The translations under genes and the position numbers were made by a program. The notes beneath the pieces were generated by a model. The model was given only the letters and a program-made list of their open reading frames with translations. It did no database searches and was not told where the DNA came from. Positions 18,842 through 27,289 of a stretch of DNA of 64,000 nucleotides are shown here, one piece after another. The stretch lies in assembly GCA_034423575.1 (NCBI GenBank), contig DAOUIF010000041.1, positions 11,619 through 75,618 on the forward strand, written 5' to 3'. The DNA comes from Bin87 sp034423575. GTDB lineage: Bacteria; Chloroflexota; Dehalococcoidia; Lucifugimonadales; UBA3495. How positions within the stretch are numbered: the first letter of the stretch is position 1; each line of letters starts with the position of its first letter.

Positions 18842-21031
18842 AGCGTCATACGCCAGCCGAACTAGGCGGATCTCGTTGTAAGAATAGTCATCCCCGAGGA
18901 GCTCTTTCACTGGAGCGAGTCGTTCGCAACCGGCTTCACGCAGGGCCGCCTCGATACATTCCAGGCGTTCCTGGGGCGGGAGCAAGGGTGCAAGATCGAT
19001 GGCTTTGCCGGCTTTTGCGATGCGCTCGATGTGAGCCATCACCGTTGCCTGGGACAATCCTCGTTCTTCTGCGATTTCAGGAATAGCCAATCCCTGCTGC
19101 AGCAATTGATGCGTCAGGCTGTGAGTGGAGCCGAGCGGACGGTCGTTGCGGAGTCCTTCGGTCTGATTAGATTCTGAATGATATGTGCCCCTATTATCTT
19201 GTGACGAACCGCCGGCGTGCTGACGTATGACGGTCAAAAACGCTTCGCCGTACCGTTCCAACTTGGCCGGCCCGACGCCTGAAACGGCCAGCATTTCCTG
19301 CGGATTGGTTGGCTTCGCCGCTGCCAGTCCTTTCAGCGTAGCGTCGCTGAACACTACGAACGCCGGCACCCCTTCCTCGTCGGCGAGCCGCCGACGCAGC
19401 GCGCGTAGTTGCTCAAACAGCGCATCGTCGTAGCCGGTATTAGGTGCGGCGGCTCCGCCGCCATTCGACCCGCGCAACCTGGAGAACCTGCCCTGAGGCA
19501 ACGGCTCATCTACTCGCATGTCCAGCGTTAGCGTCTCACGATTGCGCAGCCACTCCCGCCCGGCGTGTGTTACGCCGATGGTTGGGTATTGCCCATCCTC
19601 ACGGGCCAGCAGCCCCCGTTCCACCAGTCCATTGGCAATGTCCCGCAAGCCGCTGCGGTCACAATCGTTCACGATGCCGTACACGCTCAACCTGTCGTGT
19701 CCCAATTCCTTGATGCGCTGCTTGCCACTGCCCAGCAGTACATCGCTCACATGGGCGATGCCAAATCGTTCTCCCGTACGGATCACTGCCGACAGGAGTT
19801 TCTGGGCAACCAGGGTGACGTCCACCGGACGCCGTTCGACCAGGCACACGTCGCAGTTGCCGCAGGAACCGTCAGCCATCGTGTCGCCGAAGTATTGAAG
19901 CAAGTACCTGCGTCGGCAGGCGCTGAGGCGGCAGTAATCGACCATCTGCTGCAACTGCTTTTCAGCGACAGTGCGGGCCTCTCCCGTCATCGTTTTGATG
20001 AAGTACTCCTGCTTCGCCCGGTCGCCCTCGTTGAAGAACAGCACGCATTCGCTGGGCAACCCGTCGCGGCCGGCTCTGCCCGTTTCCTGGTAGTAGCCCT
20101 CGATGGATTTGGGCAGAGTGTGGTGAACCACCAGCCGGATGTCCGGCTTGTCAATCCCCATGCCGAACGCGATGGTGGCGGCCACGATGGGTACTTCGCC
20201 GTCGATGAACCGTTCCTGCGTCAGGCGTCGGGTGTTTGCGTCCAGACCCGCGTGGTATGCCACCGCCGGATGCCCGTGGTTGGTGAGCCGGGCCGCCAGT
20301 TCCTCGGTATCCTTTCTGGAAAAGCAATACACAATCGCCGACTGCCCCCTGCGTTCCTCCAACAGGCCCAGCAGCGCATCCCAGGCTCCCGCTCCTGGCT
20401 CGACGCGGTAGTTCAGGTTCGGCCGGTCGAAGCCGGACACGAAACGGCGGCAGTCTTTCAGGCGAAGCTGCTCGACGATGTCCCGCTGCACTCTTTCGGT
20501 GGCGGTGGCCGTGAGGGCCATGATCGGCGTTTGGGGGAACAGGTCGCGCAGATCAGCCAGCGCGCGATAGTCGGGCCGGAAATCGTGCCCCCACTCGCTG
20601 ATGCAATGCGCTTCGTCGATGGCGATCATGCGCAGGTCCAGGGTCCCCAGGAACCGCCTGAACCCGGGCATGCTGACCCGCTCGGGTGCCGCGTAGAGTA
20701 ACCGGACAGTTCCGGCTTGGGCGTCGCGCTCAACCTTGGCCGCGGACCGGTCGTCCAGGGCGCTGTTCAGGAAGTCGGCGGCAATGCCATTGGCGCGCAG
20801 GCCATCCACCTGGTCTTTCATCAACGCGATCAGGGGTGAGATCACCAGGGTCACGCCGCCCGTCGCCAACGCCGGCAACTGGTAGCACAGCGACTTGCCG
20901 CCTCCGGTAGGCATGACCACCAGACTCTGCCGACCGGCCAGGGCGTTGGAGATTATCTCCTCCTGGCCTGGCCGGAACTGGTCGTAGCCAAAGTGCCGCT
21001 TCAGCAGTGCGTGCAGGTTCGTTGTCGTCAT
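18821..21031 (-). CDS. recQ: ATP-dependent DNA helicase RecQ
   Basis: 736 residues. Walker A MPTGGGKSLCYQLPAL near residue 40, DEAH box AIDEAHCISEWGHDFRP, and motif VI in YYQETGRAGRDGLPSE form the helicase core. Zinc cysteines follow in CRLSACRRRYL and GSCGNCDVC, then the RQC winged helix. An HRDC domain lies near residues 525-600 (VFSDATLKGLAAAKPTN, VSGVGPAKLERYG). The last 100 residues add an HTH domain (IPEIAEERGLSQATVMAHI), also seen in firmicute and Chloroflexota RecQ. It unwinds 3'-5' in recombination repair. The final codons overlap the sodN terminator. Confidence 0.95.
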   Translation of the reverse strand: MTTTNLHALLKRHFGYDQFRPGQEEIISNALAGRQSLVVMPTGGGKSLCYQLPALATGGVTLVISPLIALMKDQVDGLRANGIAADFLNSALDDRSAAKVERDAQAGTVRLLYAAPERVSMPGFRRFLGTLDLRMIAIDEAHCISEWGHDFRPDYRALADLRDLFPQTPIMALTATATERVQRDIVEQLRLKDCRRFVSGFDRPNLNYRVEPGAGAWDALLGLLEERRGQSAIVYCFSRKDTEELAARLTNHGHPAVAYHAGLDANTRRLTQERFIDGEVPIVAATIAFGMGIDKPDIRLVVHHTLPKSIEGYYQETGRAGRDGLPSECVLFFNEGDRAKQEYFIKTMTGEARTVAEKQLQQMVDYCRLSACRRRYLLQYFGDTMADGSCGNCDVCLVERRPVDVTLVAQKLLSAVIRTGERFGIAHVSDVLLGSGKQRIKELGHDRLSVYGIVNDCDRSGLRDIANGLVERGLLAREDGQYPTIGVTHAGREWLRNRETLTLDMRVDEPLPQGRFSRLRGSNGGGAAAPNTGYDDALFEQLRALRRRLADEEGVPAFVVFSDATLKGLAAAKPTNPQEMLAVSGVGPAKLERYGEAFLTVIRQHAGGSSQDNRGTYHSESNQTEGLRNDRPLGSTHSLTHQLLQQGLAIPEIAEERGLSQATVMAHIERIAKAGKAIDLAPLLPPQERLECIEAALREAGCERLAPVKELLGDDYSYNEIRLVRLAYDAKISRGE

Positions 21032-21052
21032 TCCACAAACCCGCAGGGGCGA

Positions 21053-21202
21053 CTCACGCGACCCACTTCGTAAATCGTCAGAATCAGGATTTACGGGATT
21101 TTATGATTGGGCAGGATTGGAAGATCTTCATCATGGAACGGTTCCAATCCTGACAATCCCGGAATCTTGAAAATCCTGATTCTGACGTTTCCCCGCAGCA
21201 AA
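21053..21202. repeat. Dispersed palindromic repeat, copy 3 (110-bp class)
   Basis: Core 21077-21186 with perfect 14-base inverted ends and an inner CAGGATTGG/CCAATCCTG pair. Its right flank runs directly into the stop codon of hemL (21203-21205). It lies between recQ and hemL, both on the minus strand. Confidence 0.9.
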
Positions 21203-22489
21203 CTATCCCAGTGACGCCAATGCCTCGCTCACCACCTCGATCGTGCGGTCAATGTCGGACTCGGTATGTGCGATAGACACAAACCCTGCCTCAAACTGGG
21301 AAGGCGCGATGTATACGCCCCGGTCCAGCAACGCGTGCATGTAGCGCCCGTAGGCCGCCGTGTCCGACTCCTCTACCTCGGCCAATGCCGACACCGGCCC
21401 GGCATTGAAGAAACCGGTAAACATCGATGCCACGCGGTTGATGGTGGATGGTATTTCGGCACGGGCAAAGGCCGCGCTGACGCCGTCGGTCAGGCGTACC
21501 GCCGTGGCTTCCAGCTGATCATAAACGCCGGGTTTCTGAAGCTCGGTCAGTGTGGCGACGCCGGCCGCCACGGCCAGCGGGTTGCCGGAGAGGGTACCGG
21601 CCTGGTACATCGGGCCCAGGGGAGCCACCTGCTGCATCACTTCTTCCCGTCCGCCGTACGCGCCCACGGGCAGCCCTCCCCCGATGATCTTGCCCATCGT
21701 CGTGATATCCGGCGTAACTCCATAGAGCGTCTGTACACCGCCGTAAGCCACTCGGAAACCGGTTATGACCTCGTCGAAGATCAGCAGTGCGCCGTTGGCC
21801 TCAGTGACGCTGCGCAGGCCCTCCAGGAACCCTTCAGCCGGCGGCACCACGCCCATGTTTCCGGCAACCGGTTCCACGATCACGGCGGCGATGTCCTCCG
21901 GCCAGGCGTCGAACAGCCCTTCCACGGAGCTGATTTCATTGAAAGTGGCGATGAGCGTTTCCGCGGCGTAGGATTCCGGCACGCCGGCGCTGGTGGGGAC
22001 GCCGTGGGTCAACGCTCCTGAGCCGGCGGCAACGAGGAGCCCGTCGGCGTGCCCGTGGTAGTTGCCGGCGAACTTGACGATCTTCGAACGGCCGGTGTAC
22101 GCCCGCGCCAACCGTAGCGCGGTCATGCACGCCTCGGTTCCGGAGTTGACGAGGCGCACCAGGTCTACCGAGGGGAGGGCGGCGCAGATCATCTCGGCCA
22201 GCTCCACCTCCCGTTCCACCGGCGCGCCGAACGAGGTGCCGTCGGCCGCGGCGCGTTGCACCGCCTCGACAACGGCCGGGTGAGCATGGCCCAGCGCCAG
22301 GGGACCCCAGGATCCCAGGTAGTCGATGTACTCGTTACCGTCGACATCCCACACACGCGCGCCGGCTCCCCGCGCGATGAACGGCGGCGTGCCCTCCACC
22401 GCCCGGAAGGACCGCACCGGGCTGTTAACTCCGCCGGGGATCACCCGTTGCGCCTGCTCGAAAAGCTGCTGGGATCTGGCTTGCTCCAT
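21203..22489 (-). CDS. hemL: Glutamate-1-semialdehyde 2,1-aminomutase
   Basis: 428 residues. The PLP lysine sits in TTMGKIIGGGLPVGAYGG, with EPVAGNMGVVPP, LIFDEVITGFR and the substrate gate NSGTEACMTALRLAR in place. It turns glutamate-1-semialdehyde into 5-aminolevulinate, the last step of the C5 pathway that starts with HemA, encoded downstream of it in the same cluster. Same strand as the other tetrapyrrole genes but separated from them by the HicAB pair and a cupin gene. Confidence 0.95.
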   Translation of the reverse strand: MEQARSQQLFEQAQRVIPGGVNSPVRSFRAVEGTPPFIARGAGARVWDVDGNEYIDYLGSWGPLALGHAHPAVVEAVQRAAADGTSFGAPVEREVELAEMICAALPSVDLVRLVNSGTEACMTALRLARAYTGRSKIVKFAGNYHGHADGLLVAAGSGALTHGVPTSAGVPESYAAETLIATFNEISSVEGLFDAWPEDIAAVIVEPVAGNMGVVPPAEGFLEGLRSVTEANGALLIFDEVITGFRVAYGGVQTLYGVTPDITTMGKIIGGGLPVGAYGGREEVMQQVAPLGPMYQAGTLSGNPLAVAAGVATLTELQKPGVYDQLEATAVRLTDGVSAAFARAEIPSTINRVASMFTGFFNAGPVSALAEVEESDTAAYGRYMHALLDRGVYIAPSQFEAGFVSIAHTESDIDRTIEVVSEALASLG

Positions 22490-22525
22490 TGTGTGTGCCC
22501 TCCTCGGCGCGTGGGTACCCTACGT

Positions 22526-22750
22526 TCACGCCAGCATCAACCGCTCGCCCTTGGGTTCCGGTATCGGATCGTCGAATTCAATCGCGGTGTCAATCCATAG
22601 ACCGATCGCATCATTGACATTCTTGAGCGCGGTCTCCTGTGTAGGTCCGTGAGCCGCGCAACCCGGGAGTTGAGGGACTTCTGCAACAAACTCGCCGTCG
22701 GCATCGCTCCAGTAGAGGATGATCTCGTACTTGTACACAGCGGCCCTCAC
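22526..22750 (-). CDS. hicB: HicB-like antitoxin
   Basis: 74 residues. YEIILYWSDADGEFVAEVPQ, LPGCAAHGPTQETALKNV and DAIGLWIDTA make the partial RNase-H-like fold of HicB (the GC-x-x-x-G-x-T-x-x-E-A-L signature). The stand-alone HicB form lacks a DNA-binding tail here; only about ten residues follow. Its start overlaps the stop of hicA by four bases, the usual order toxin then antitoxin. It should bind and inhibit HicA. Confidence 0.85.
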   Translation of the reverse strand: MRAAVYKYEIILYWSDADGEFVAEVPQLPGCAAHGPTQETALKNVNDAIGLWIDTAIEFDDPIPEPKGERLMLA

Positions 22751-23001
22751 AATCCGTATTTCAGAATTACCTGGCGCACCTGTCTGACTTGGTACGGTTT
22801 GGCATCGCCGCCATCCCGTTGCAGGTTCAACCGTTCAACGACATCTTCTTTGCGGAAGATGTGGTGACTTCCTCGTGTCCGTTCCACAAATCCCATCCGG
22901 ATCAACAGCCCACACAGATCGTCGAACCGAATGTTGGCGTCTGAGCGCCCTTCAAGGATCCGCTGCCTTAACCGGTCGTATCGACCGTCGTGCGAAGTCA
23001 A
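22747..23001 (-). CDS. hicA: HicA-like toxin (mRNA interferase)
   Basis: 84 residues from a TTG at 23001; no ATG fits and the start is uncertain. The dsRBD-like fold shows in DDLCGLLIRMGFVERTRGSHHIF with the catalytic His of the GSH motif, then LNLQRDGGDAKPYQVRQVRQVI, a fair match to the closing HicA helix. HicA cleaves mRNA when not held by HicB. The N-terminal part before residue 22 is longer than in most HicA proteins, which is a reason to doubt the start. It overlaps hicB. Confidence 0.8.
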   Translation of the reverse strand: MTSHDGRYDRLRQRILEGRSDANIRFDDLCGLLIRMGFVERTRGSHHIFRKEDVVERLNLQRDGGDAKPYQVRQVRQVILKYGL

Positions 23002-23095
23002 CGCGGCCCGCTGTATGTCAATGCTCGGAACGGCTCTGCCGAAGAGCCGTTCCTGCGTGGATGCCGGTTGACGGCAGCAACCGCCGGCCGGTGAT

Positions 23096-23680
23096 CTAGC
23101 GATCCATGACCACCACGGTGCCCTCGTCCGGGTTGTACTGGTAGCGCACAACGCGGTCGAGCTTCTGGGATTCCAGGCGCACTACCACGGCCCGACCGTC
23201 GTCGCGGTCGTCGGTTACGTTCAGCGTGTTGTGGATCTCGCCGGGCAGGAAGAAGGCCACCTTGCCGTCTTCCTGGACGAAGTCGCCGGTTTCCTGGATC
23301 TGCACCGAGTCCACGCCCTCGCCGGGATAGAACCAGCGCCACTTGGTCTGCTTGATGGCGCCGTCGTACACGCCGTATACCACCCACGCGGCGCCGTGGT
23401 CATGGGGCAGGTTGTCTTGGTCGGGCTTCTGCACCGAGGCCATCAGCCAGAAACCGCCGCCCGGATGGCCGTAATCCTCGTCCAGATGGAGATCATACCG
23501 GCCGAACCCGCCCTCGTCGGGCAACTCCAGTCGCTCTTCCAGCCAGCCCGGGGTGGCCAGCAGGCGCTCCATGTGCTTTGCCACGCCCGAGGCTTGCGCC
23601 AACGGGTCCTGCGTGGCGTCGAAAATCTCACGCACGTGATCTATGAACGCGTCAACAGAATAGGCCGTGGTCTGCGTCAT
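23096..23680 (-). CDS. Cupin-fold metalloprotein (cysteine dioxygenase-like)
   Basis: 194 residues. An N-terminal helical segment is followed by a double-stranded beta helix with LPHDHGAAWVVYGVYDG, where the two His of H-x-H, and a later GEIHNTL His, are set up to hold one metal. This matches the group of predicted metal enzymes related to cysteine dioxygenase. No oxygenase partner is nearby and the substrate is unknown. Start ATG 23680; upstream lies a 114-bp gap to hemB. Same strand as the tetrapyrrole genes, but probably unrelated in function. Confidence 0.8.
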   Translation of the reverse strand: MTQTTAYSVDAFIDHVREIFDATQDPLAQASGVAKHMERLLATPGWLEERLELPDEGGFGRYDLHLDEDYGHPGGGFWLMASVQKPDQDNLPHDHGAAWVVYGVYDGAIKQTKWRWFYPGEGVDSVQIQETGDFVQEDGKVAFFLPGEIHNTLNVTDDRDDGRAVVVRLESQKLDRVVRYQYNPDEGTVVVMDR

Positions 23681-23794
23681 TTGGAACCTCCTCGAACTTC
23701 CGCGGATCGAAGTGTCGTCTTGTAGTTCATTTTGAAAGGCCCACCCCGCGGTGTCAACGTGATGATCCTTCAGGGACGGCTAACCGGCCCGGAT

Positions 23795-24778
23795 CTACCT
23801 CTGACCCTGCAGCCAGCGAGCCACTTCCTTGGCGTGATAGGAGATGATGATATCCGCGCCAGCGCGCCGAATGGCCGTCAGCAATTCCATAGTCACCGGT
23901 TGTTCGTCAATCCAGCCCGCGCGCGACGCCGCTTTCACCATCGAGTACTCGCCGCTCACGTTGTACGCCGCCAGCGGGTAGTCGTACCGCTCCCGGGCTT
24001 CCTTGATCACGTCCATGTACGCCATGGCCGGCTTGACCATGACAATGTCCGCGCCCTCCGCGATGTCTGACTCGATCTCACGCATGGCCATGCGGCGGTT
24101 TGCCGGGTCCATCTGGTAGCTGCGCCGGTCACCGAACTGAGGGGTAGAATCGGCGGCGACGCGGAAGGGGCCGTAGAACGACGAGGCGTACTTGGCAGCG
24201 TAGCCCATGATCGGCGTGTCGTCGTAGCCGTGGGCGTCCAGTGTCTCCCGGATCGCCCGCACCTGCCCGTCCATCATCGAGGACGGCGCGACCATGTCGG
24301 CTCCCGCCTGCACCTGCGTCAGTGCGGAGCGGGCCAGCAGTTCCAGCGTGGTGTCGTTGTCGATCCGATCGCCGTGAATGACCCCGCAATGGCCGTGGTC
24401 GGTGTACTCGCACAGGCACACGTCGCCGATAACCATCAGGCCCGGGGCCCGTTCCTTGATGGTGCGCGTCGCCTCCTGGATGATCCCCTCGGGGTCGTAG
24501 GCGCCGCTGCCCACGCCGTCCTTCTCCGGCGGCAGGCCGAACAGCAACACCGATGGTATGCCCAACTCAACCACCTCGTCGATCTCTTCTCCCAGGCGGT
24601 CGATAGAGGTGTGAAAACACCCTGGCATCGGCTCGATCTCTTCCCGAATGTTCTCGCCGTGAGTCACGAACATCGGGTAGATGAAGTTAGCCGCGCTGAT
24701 ACGGGTCTCCCGCACCATATCGCGTACCGGCGCTTTTTCCCGGAGCCGGCGCATGCGCAGATCGGGGTGCTTCAGCAT
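23795..24778 (-). CDS. hemB: Delta-aminolevulinic acid dehydratase
   Basis: 327 residues from the ATG at 24778, preceded by GAGGAGGG five bases upstream; the GTG at 24793 is less likely. The catalytic lysines lie in MGYAAKYASSFYGPFR and VMVKPAMAYMDVIKE, and zinc cysteines in VCLCEYTDHGHCGVI. Two aminolevulinate molecules are joined to porphobilinogen. Directly follows the cobA-hemD fusion on the same strand, so it is the distal gene of the hemA-hemC-cobA/hemD-hemB run. Confidence 0.95.
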   Translation of the reverse strand: MLKHPDLRMRRLREKAPVRDMVRETRISAANFIYPMFVTHGENIREEIEPMPGCFHTSIDRLGEEIDEVVELGIPSVLLFGLPPEKDGVGSGAYDPEGIIQEATRTIKERAPGLMVIGDVCLCEYTDHGHCGVIHGDRIDNDTTLELLARSALTQVQAGADMVAPSSMMDGQVRAIRETLDAHGYDDTPIMGYAAKYASSFYGPFRVAADSTPQFGDRRSYQMDPANRRMAMREIESDIAEGADIVMVKPAMAYMDVIKEARERYDYPLAAYNVSGEYSMVKAASRAGWIDEQPVTMELLTAIRRAGADIIISYHAKEVARWLQGQR

Positions 24779-24789
24779 GATGTCCCTCC

Positions 24790-26346
24790 TCACACTCGGC
24801 GAGTGGCGGCAGCGGTCTGTCCGCCGGTGAAGTGGCCGGCCAACGCGTCGGCGAGCCCTTCCACGTTGTGTTCTGCGGCGATGATGTCAACGGTCAGTCC
24901 CATTTCGGCAGCCGTTGTGGCCGTGATCGGGCCGATGCACGCGATGACGCTGGACGCCAGCAAATGGCGCTCGTCGCCCAGGATGTCCAGCAGGTTCCGC
25001 ACCGTTGACGAACTGGTGAAGGTTACCACATCGATGCCCCGCTTAAATGCCGCCCGCACTTTCTCTTCGATCCCTTCCGGCCGCACGTTGCGATATGCTG
25101 GTACTCGCCGCACGTCGGCACCCAGCGCCTCCAGTCCGGTCGCCAATGCATCCCGACCGATGACCGAGCCCGGCAGTATCGCCAGCCGTCCCTCCCACTC
25201 CAGACCCGACAACTCGGCGATCACTTCCTCTGACACCGAGCGTTTCGGTATGAAGTCGGGCTCAATCCCGCGTTCCCGCAGAGCTCGCGCCGTAGCCGGC
25301 CCGATGGCTCCTATCGTAGCGCCGGCGAAGTACCGGGCGTCTTTCCCCTGCGCGCGTAATCTGTCCCAGACGTACTCAACCGAGTTGACACTGGCAAATA
25401 TCGTCCAGCGCCCAGAAACGTCCTCTGTATTTTCGAGGGCCCGGTCGATCTCTTCGTAATCATCCAGCGGCCCGATCTCGATTGACGGTAGCTCCACCGC
25501 TTCCGCTCCCAGATCGCTCAGCAGCTCGATGAGCCGTGACGCCTGCGTGCGGGACCTGGTTACCAGCACGCGCTTGCCCCACAGAGGCCGCCGGTCGAAC
25601 CAGCCGATTTCCTCCCGCAGTCGGGCCACCTCTCCGATGATGGCGATCACCGGCGCGCCGATCCCAGCCGCTTTGCCTCGCTCGGCGATGTCTGCCAGCG
25701 TTCCCGTGACCGTCCGCTGTCTGCTCCAGGTTCCCCATTGCACCAGTGCGGCCGGGGTGTCTCCGGACATGCCGTGGGCCTGGAGCGTCGCCGAGATGCC
25801 GGGGAGCGCTGCCCAGCCCATCAGCGTTACCAGCGTGCCACCCGTTTTGGCCAGCGCCGCCCAATCCGTTGTGGTCTCGCCCTTGCTGGGGTCTTCGCTG
25901 CCGGTGACAATCGTTACCGCGGTGGACACGCCACGATGGGTGACCGGAATGCCAGCATACGCCGCCGCGGCCACTGCCGACGTGACCCCCGGCACTACCT
26001 CAAAGGGGACGCCCGCCTCGGCCAGGGCCTGCGCTTCTTCACCTCCCCGGCCAAAAACGAACGGATCGCCGCCCTTGAGCCTGACCACAGATTTACCGGC
26101 TGACCCTTCCGATGCCAGCAGCCGGTTGATCTCCGTCTGGGTCAGCGCCTGTCGGCCCCGTTCTTTGCCAACGAAAACCCGCTCCGCCGACGCCGGCGCC
26201 AGCGCCAGCAGGGCAGGGTCGAGCAATCGGTCATACACCACCACGTCCGCGCCGGCTAACACCTGGCCACCCTTGACGGTGAGCAGGCCCGGGTCGCCGG
26301 GGCCGGCTCCAACCAGATAAACTTTGCCCAGCTTCACAGCGCTCAC
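24790..26346 (-). CDS. cobA-hemD: Fused uroporphyrinogen-III C-methyltransferase / uroporphyrinogen-III synthase
   Basis: 518 residues from a GTG at 26346 that overlaps the hemC stop by four bases (GTGA). Residues 1-250 are the SUMT domain: VYLVGAGPGDPGLLTVKG, VVRLKGGDPFVFGRGGEE and GIPVTHRG. From about residue 270 (KRVLVTRSRTQASRLIELL) to the end is the HemD domain, with VTFTSSSTVRNLL and a closing ACIGPITATTAAE. One chain thus both closes the tetrapyrrole ring and methylates it at C2 and C7 to precorrin-2, committing flux to siroheme or cobalamin. The fusion is known in firmicutes and Chloroflexota. Confidence 0.93.
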   Translation of the reverse strand: MSAVKLGKVYLVGAGPGDPGLLTVKGGQVLAGADVVVYDRLLDPALLALAPASAERVFVGKERGRQALTQTEINRLLASEGSAGKSVVRLKGGDPFVFGRGGEEAQALAEAGVPFEVVPGVTSAVAAAAYAGIPVTHRGVSTAVTIVTGSEDPSKGETTTDWAALAKTGGTLVTLMGWAALPGISATLQAHGMSGDTPAALVQWGTWSRQRTVTGTLADIAERGKAAGIGAPVIAIIGEVARLREEIGWFDRRPLWGKRVLVTRSRTQASRLIELLSDLGAEAVELPSIEIGPLDDYEEIDRALENTEDVSGRWTIFASVNSVEYVWDRLRAQGKDARYFAGATIGAIGPATARALRERGIEPDFIPKRSVSEEVIAELSGLEWEGRLAILPGSVIGRDALATGLEALGADVRRVPAYRNVRPEGIEEKVRAAFKRGIDVVTFTSSSTVRNLLDILGDERHLLASSVIACIGPITATTAAEMGLTVDIIAAEHNVEGLADALAGHFTGGQTAAATRRV

Positions 26347-27272
26347 GGTCCGGGTTGGTTGACCAGCAGCCCCGCGGCTCCCTGTTCCCGCATCACTCGC
26401 CACCCCTCCGCAGCAAGTCCGAGCGGATCAGAAGACGCTCCCATCACGGTGACGCGGTACGTGGTCGAGCCATCGGGCGCTGCCATGAACACCGTCAGCC
26501 GCAGCGAGTCACTACCGCCGAACTCCGCGTATGCTCCCACCGGAACCTGGCAGCCACCGCCCAGAGCCTCCAGGAAGGCCCGTTCGGCCCTTACCGCCGC
26601 GGTCGTCGGCGCATGGTCGGCCGACGTAACCAACTCGGCGGTTCGTTCGTCGTCCGCCCGTATCTCCACTGCCATCGCGCCCTGGCCCGGCGGAGGGACA
26701 AATTCCTCGGGGGCCAGGTACTCCGTTATCACATCGGACATTCCCATCCGATCCAGGCCGGCCACCGCTATAACCGTGCCGTCGCATTCGTCGCCGGCTG
26801 CCTTGCGCAGCCGCGTGTCCACATTGCCCCGGATGGGCACAATGTCCAGGTCCGGACGCCGTTCCGCGATCTGTGCCTGCCGTCTCGGGCTGCTGGTGCC
26901 GATCTTCGCGCCTGCCGGAAATTCGTCCAGAGTCGTCCCAAGGTGTGACACCAGGGCATCCCGGGGATCAGCCCGCTCCAGCACGGCGCCCAGGGCCATG
27001 CCCGGCGGCAGCACGGTGGGCATGTCCTTGAGGCTGTGCACCGCCAGGTCGATCTCGCCGGTTTCCAGCCGGCGCTCGATCTCCTTGACGAAAACCCCCA
27101 AGCCCATGCCGGCCAGCGGTGCGGTCTGGTTGGCGTCGCCCTGCGTCGTAACCGTGACGACTTCAAAGTTAACGTTGGGATGAGCCTCGCGCAGGACCGC
27201 CAGGGTCAGCTCGGTTTGGATCAGCGCCAAGCGACTGCCCCGGGTGCCTACCCGAACCGTGACGCCAGCCAT
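26343..27272 (-). CDS. hemC: Porphobilinogen deaminase
   Basis: 309 residues. VGTRGSRLALIQTE, the phosphate/propionate-binding IGTSSPRRQAQI and the cofactor cysteine in GGCQVPVGAYAEF are all present. It joins four porphobilinogens into hydroxymethylbilane for HemD. It is 17 bp after hemA and overlaps the cobA-hemD fusion, so it sits in the middle of a tight operon. Confidence 0.95.
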   Translation of the reverse strand: MAGVTVRVGTRGSRLALIQTELTLAVLREAHPNVNFEVVTVTTQGDANQTAPLAGMGLGVFVKEIERRLETGEIDLAVHSLKDMPTVLPPGMALGAVLERADPRDALVSHLGTTLDEFPAGAKIGTSSPRRQAQIAERRPDLDIVPIRGNVDTRLRKAAGDECDGTVIAVAGLDRMGMSDVITEYLAPEEFVPPPGQGAMAVEIRADDERTAELVTSADHAPTTAAVRAERAFLEALGGGCQVPVGAYAEFGGSDSLRLTVFMAAPDGSTTYRVTVMGASSDPLGLAAEGWRVMREQGAAGLLVNQPGP

Positions 27273-27289
27273 GGTTATAGTTCAGTGCG

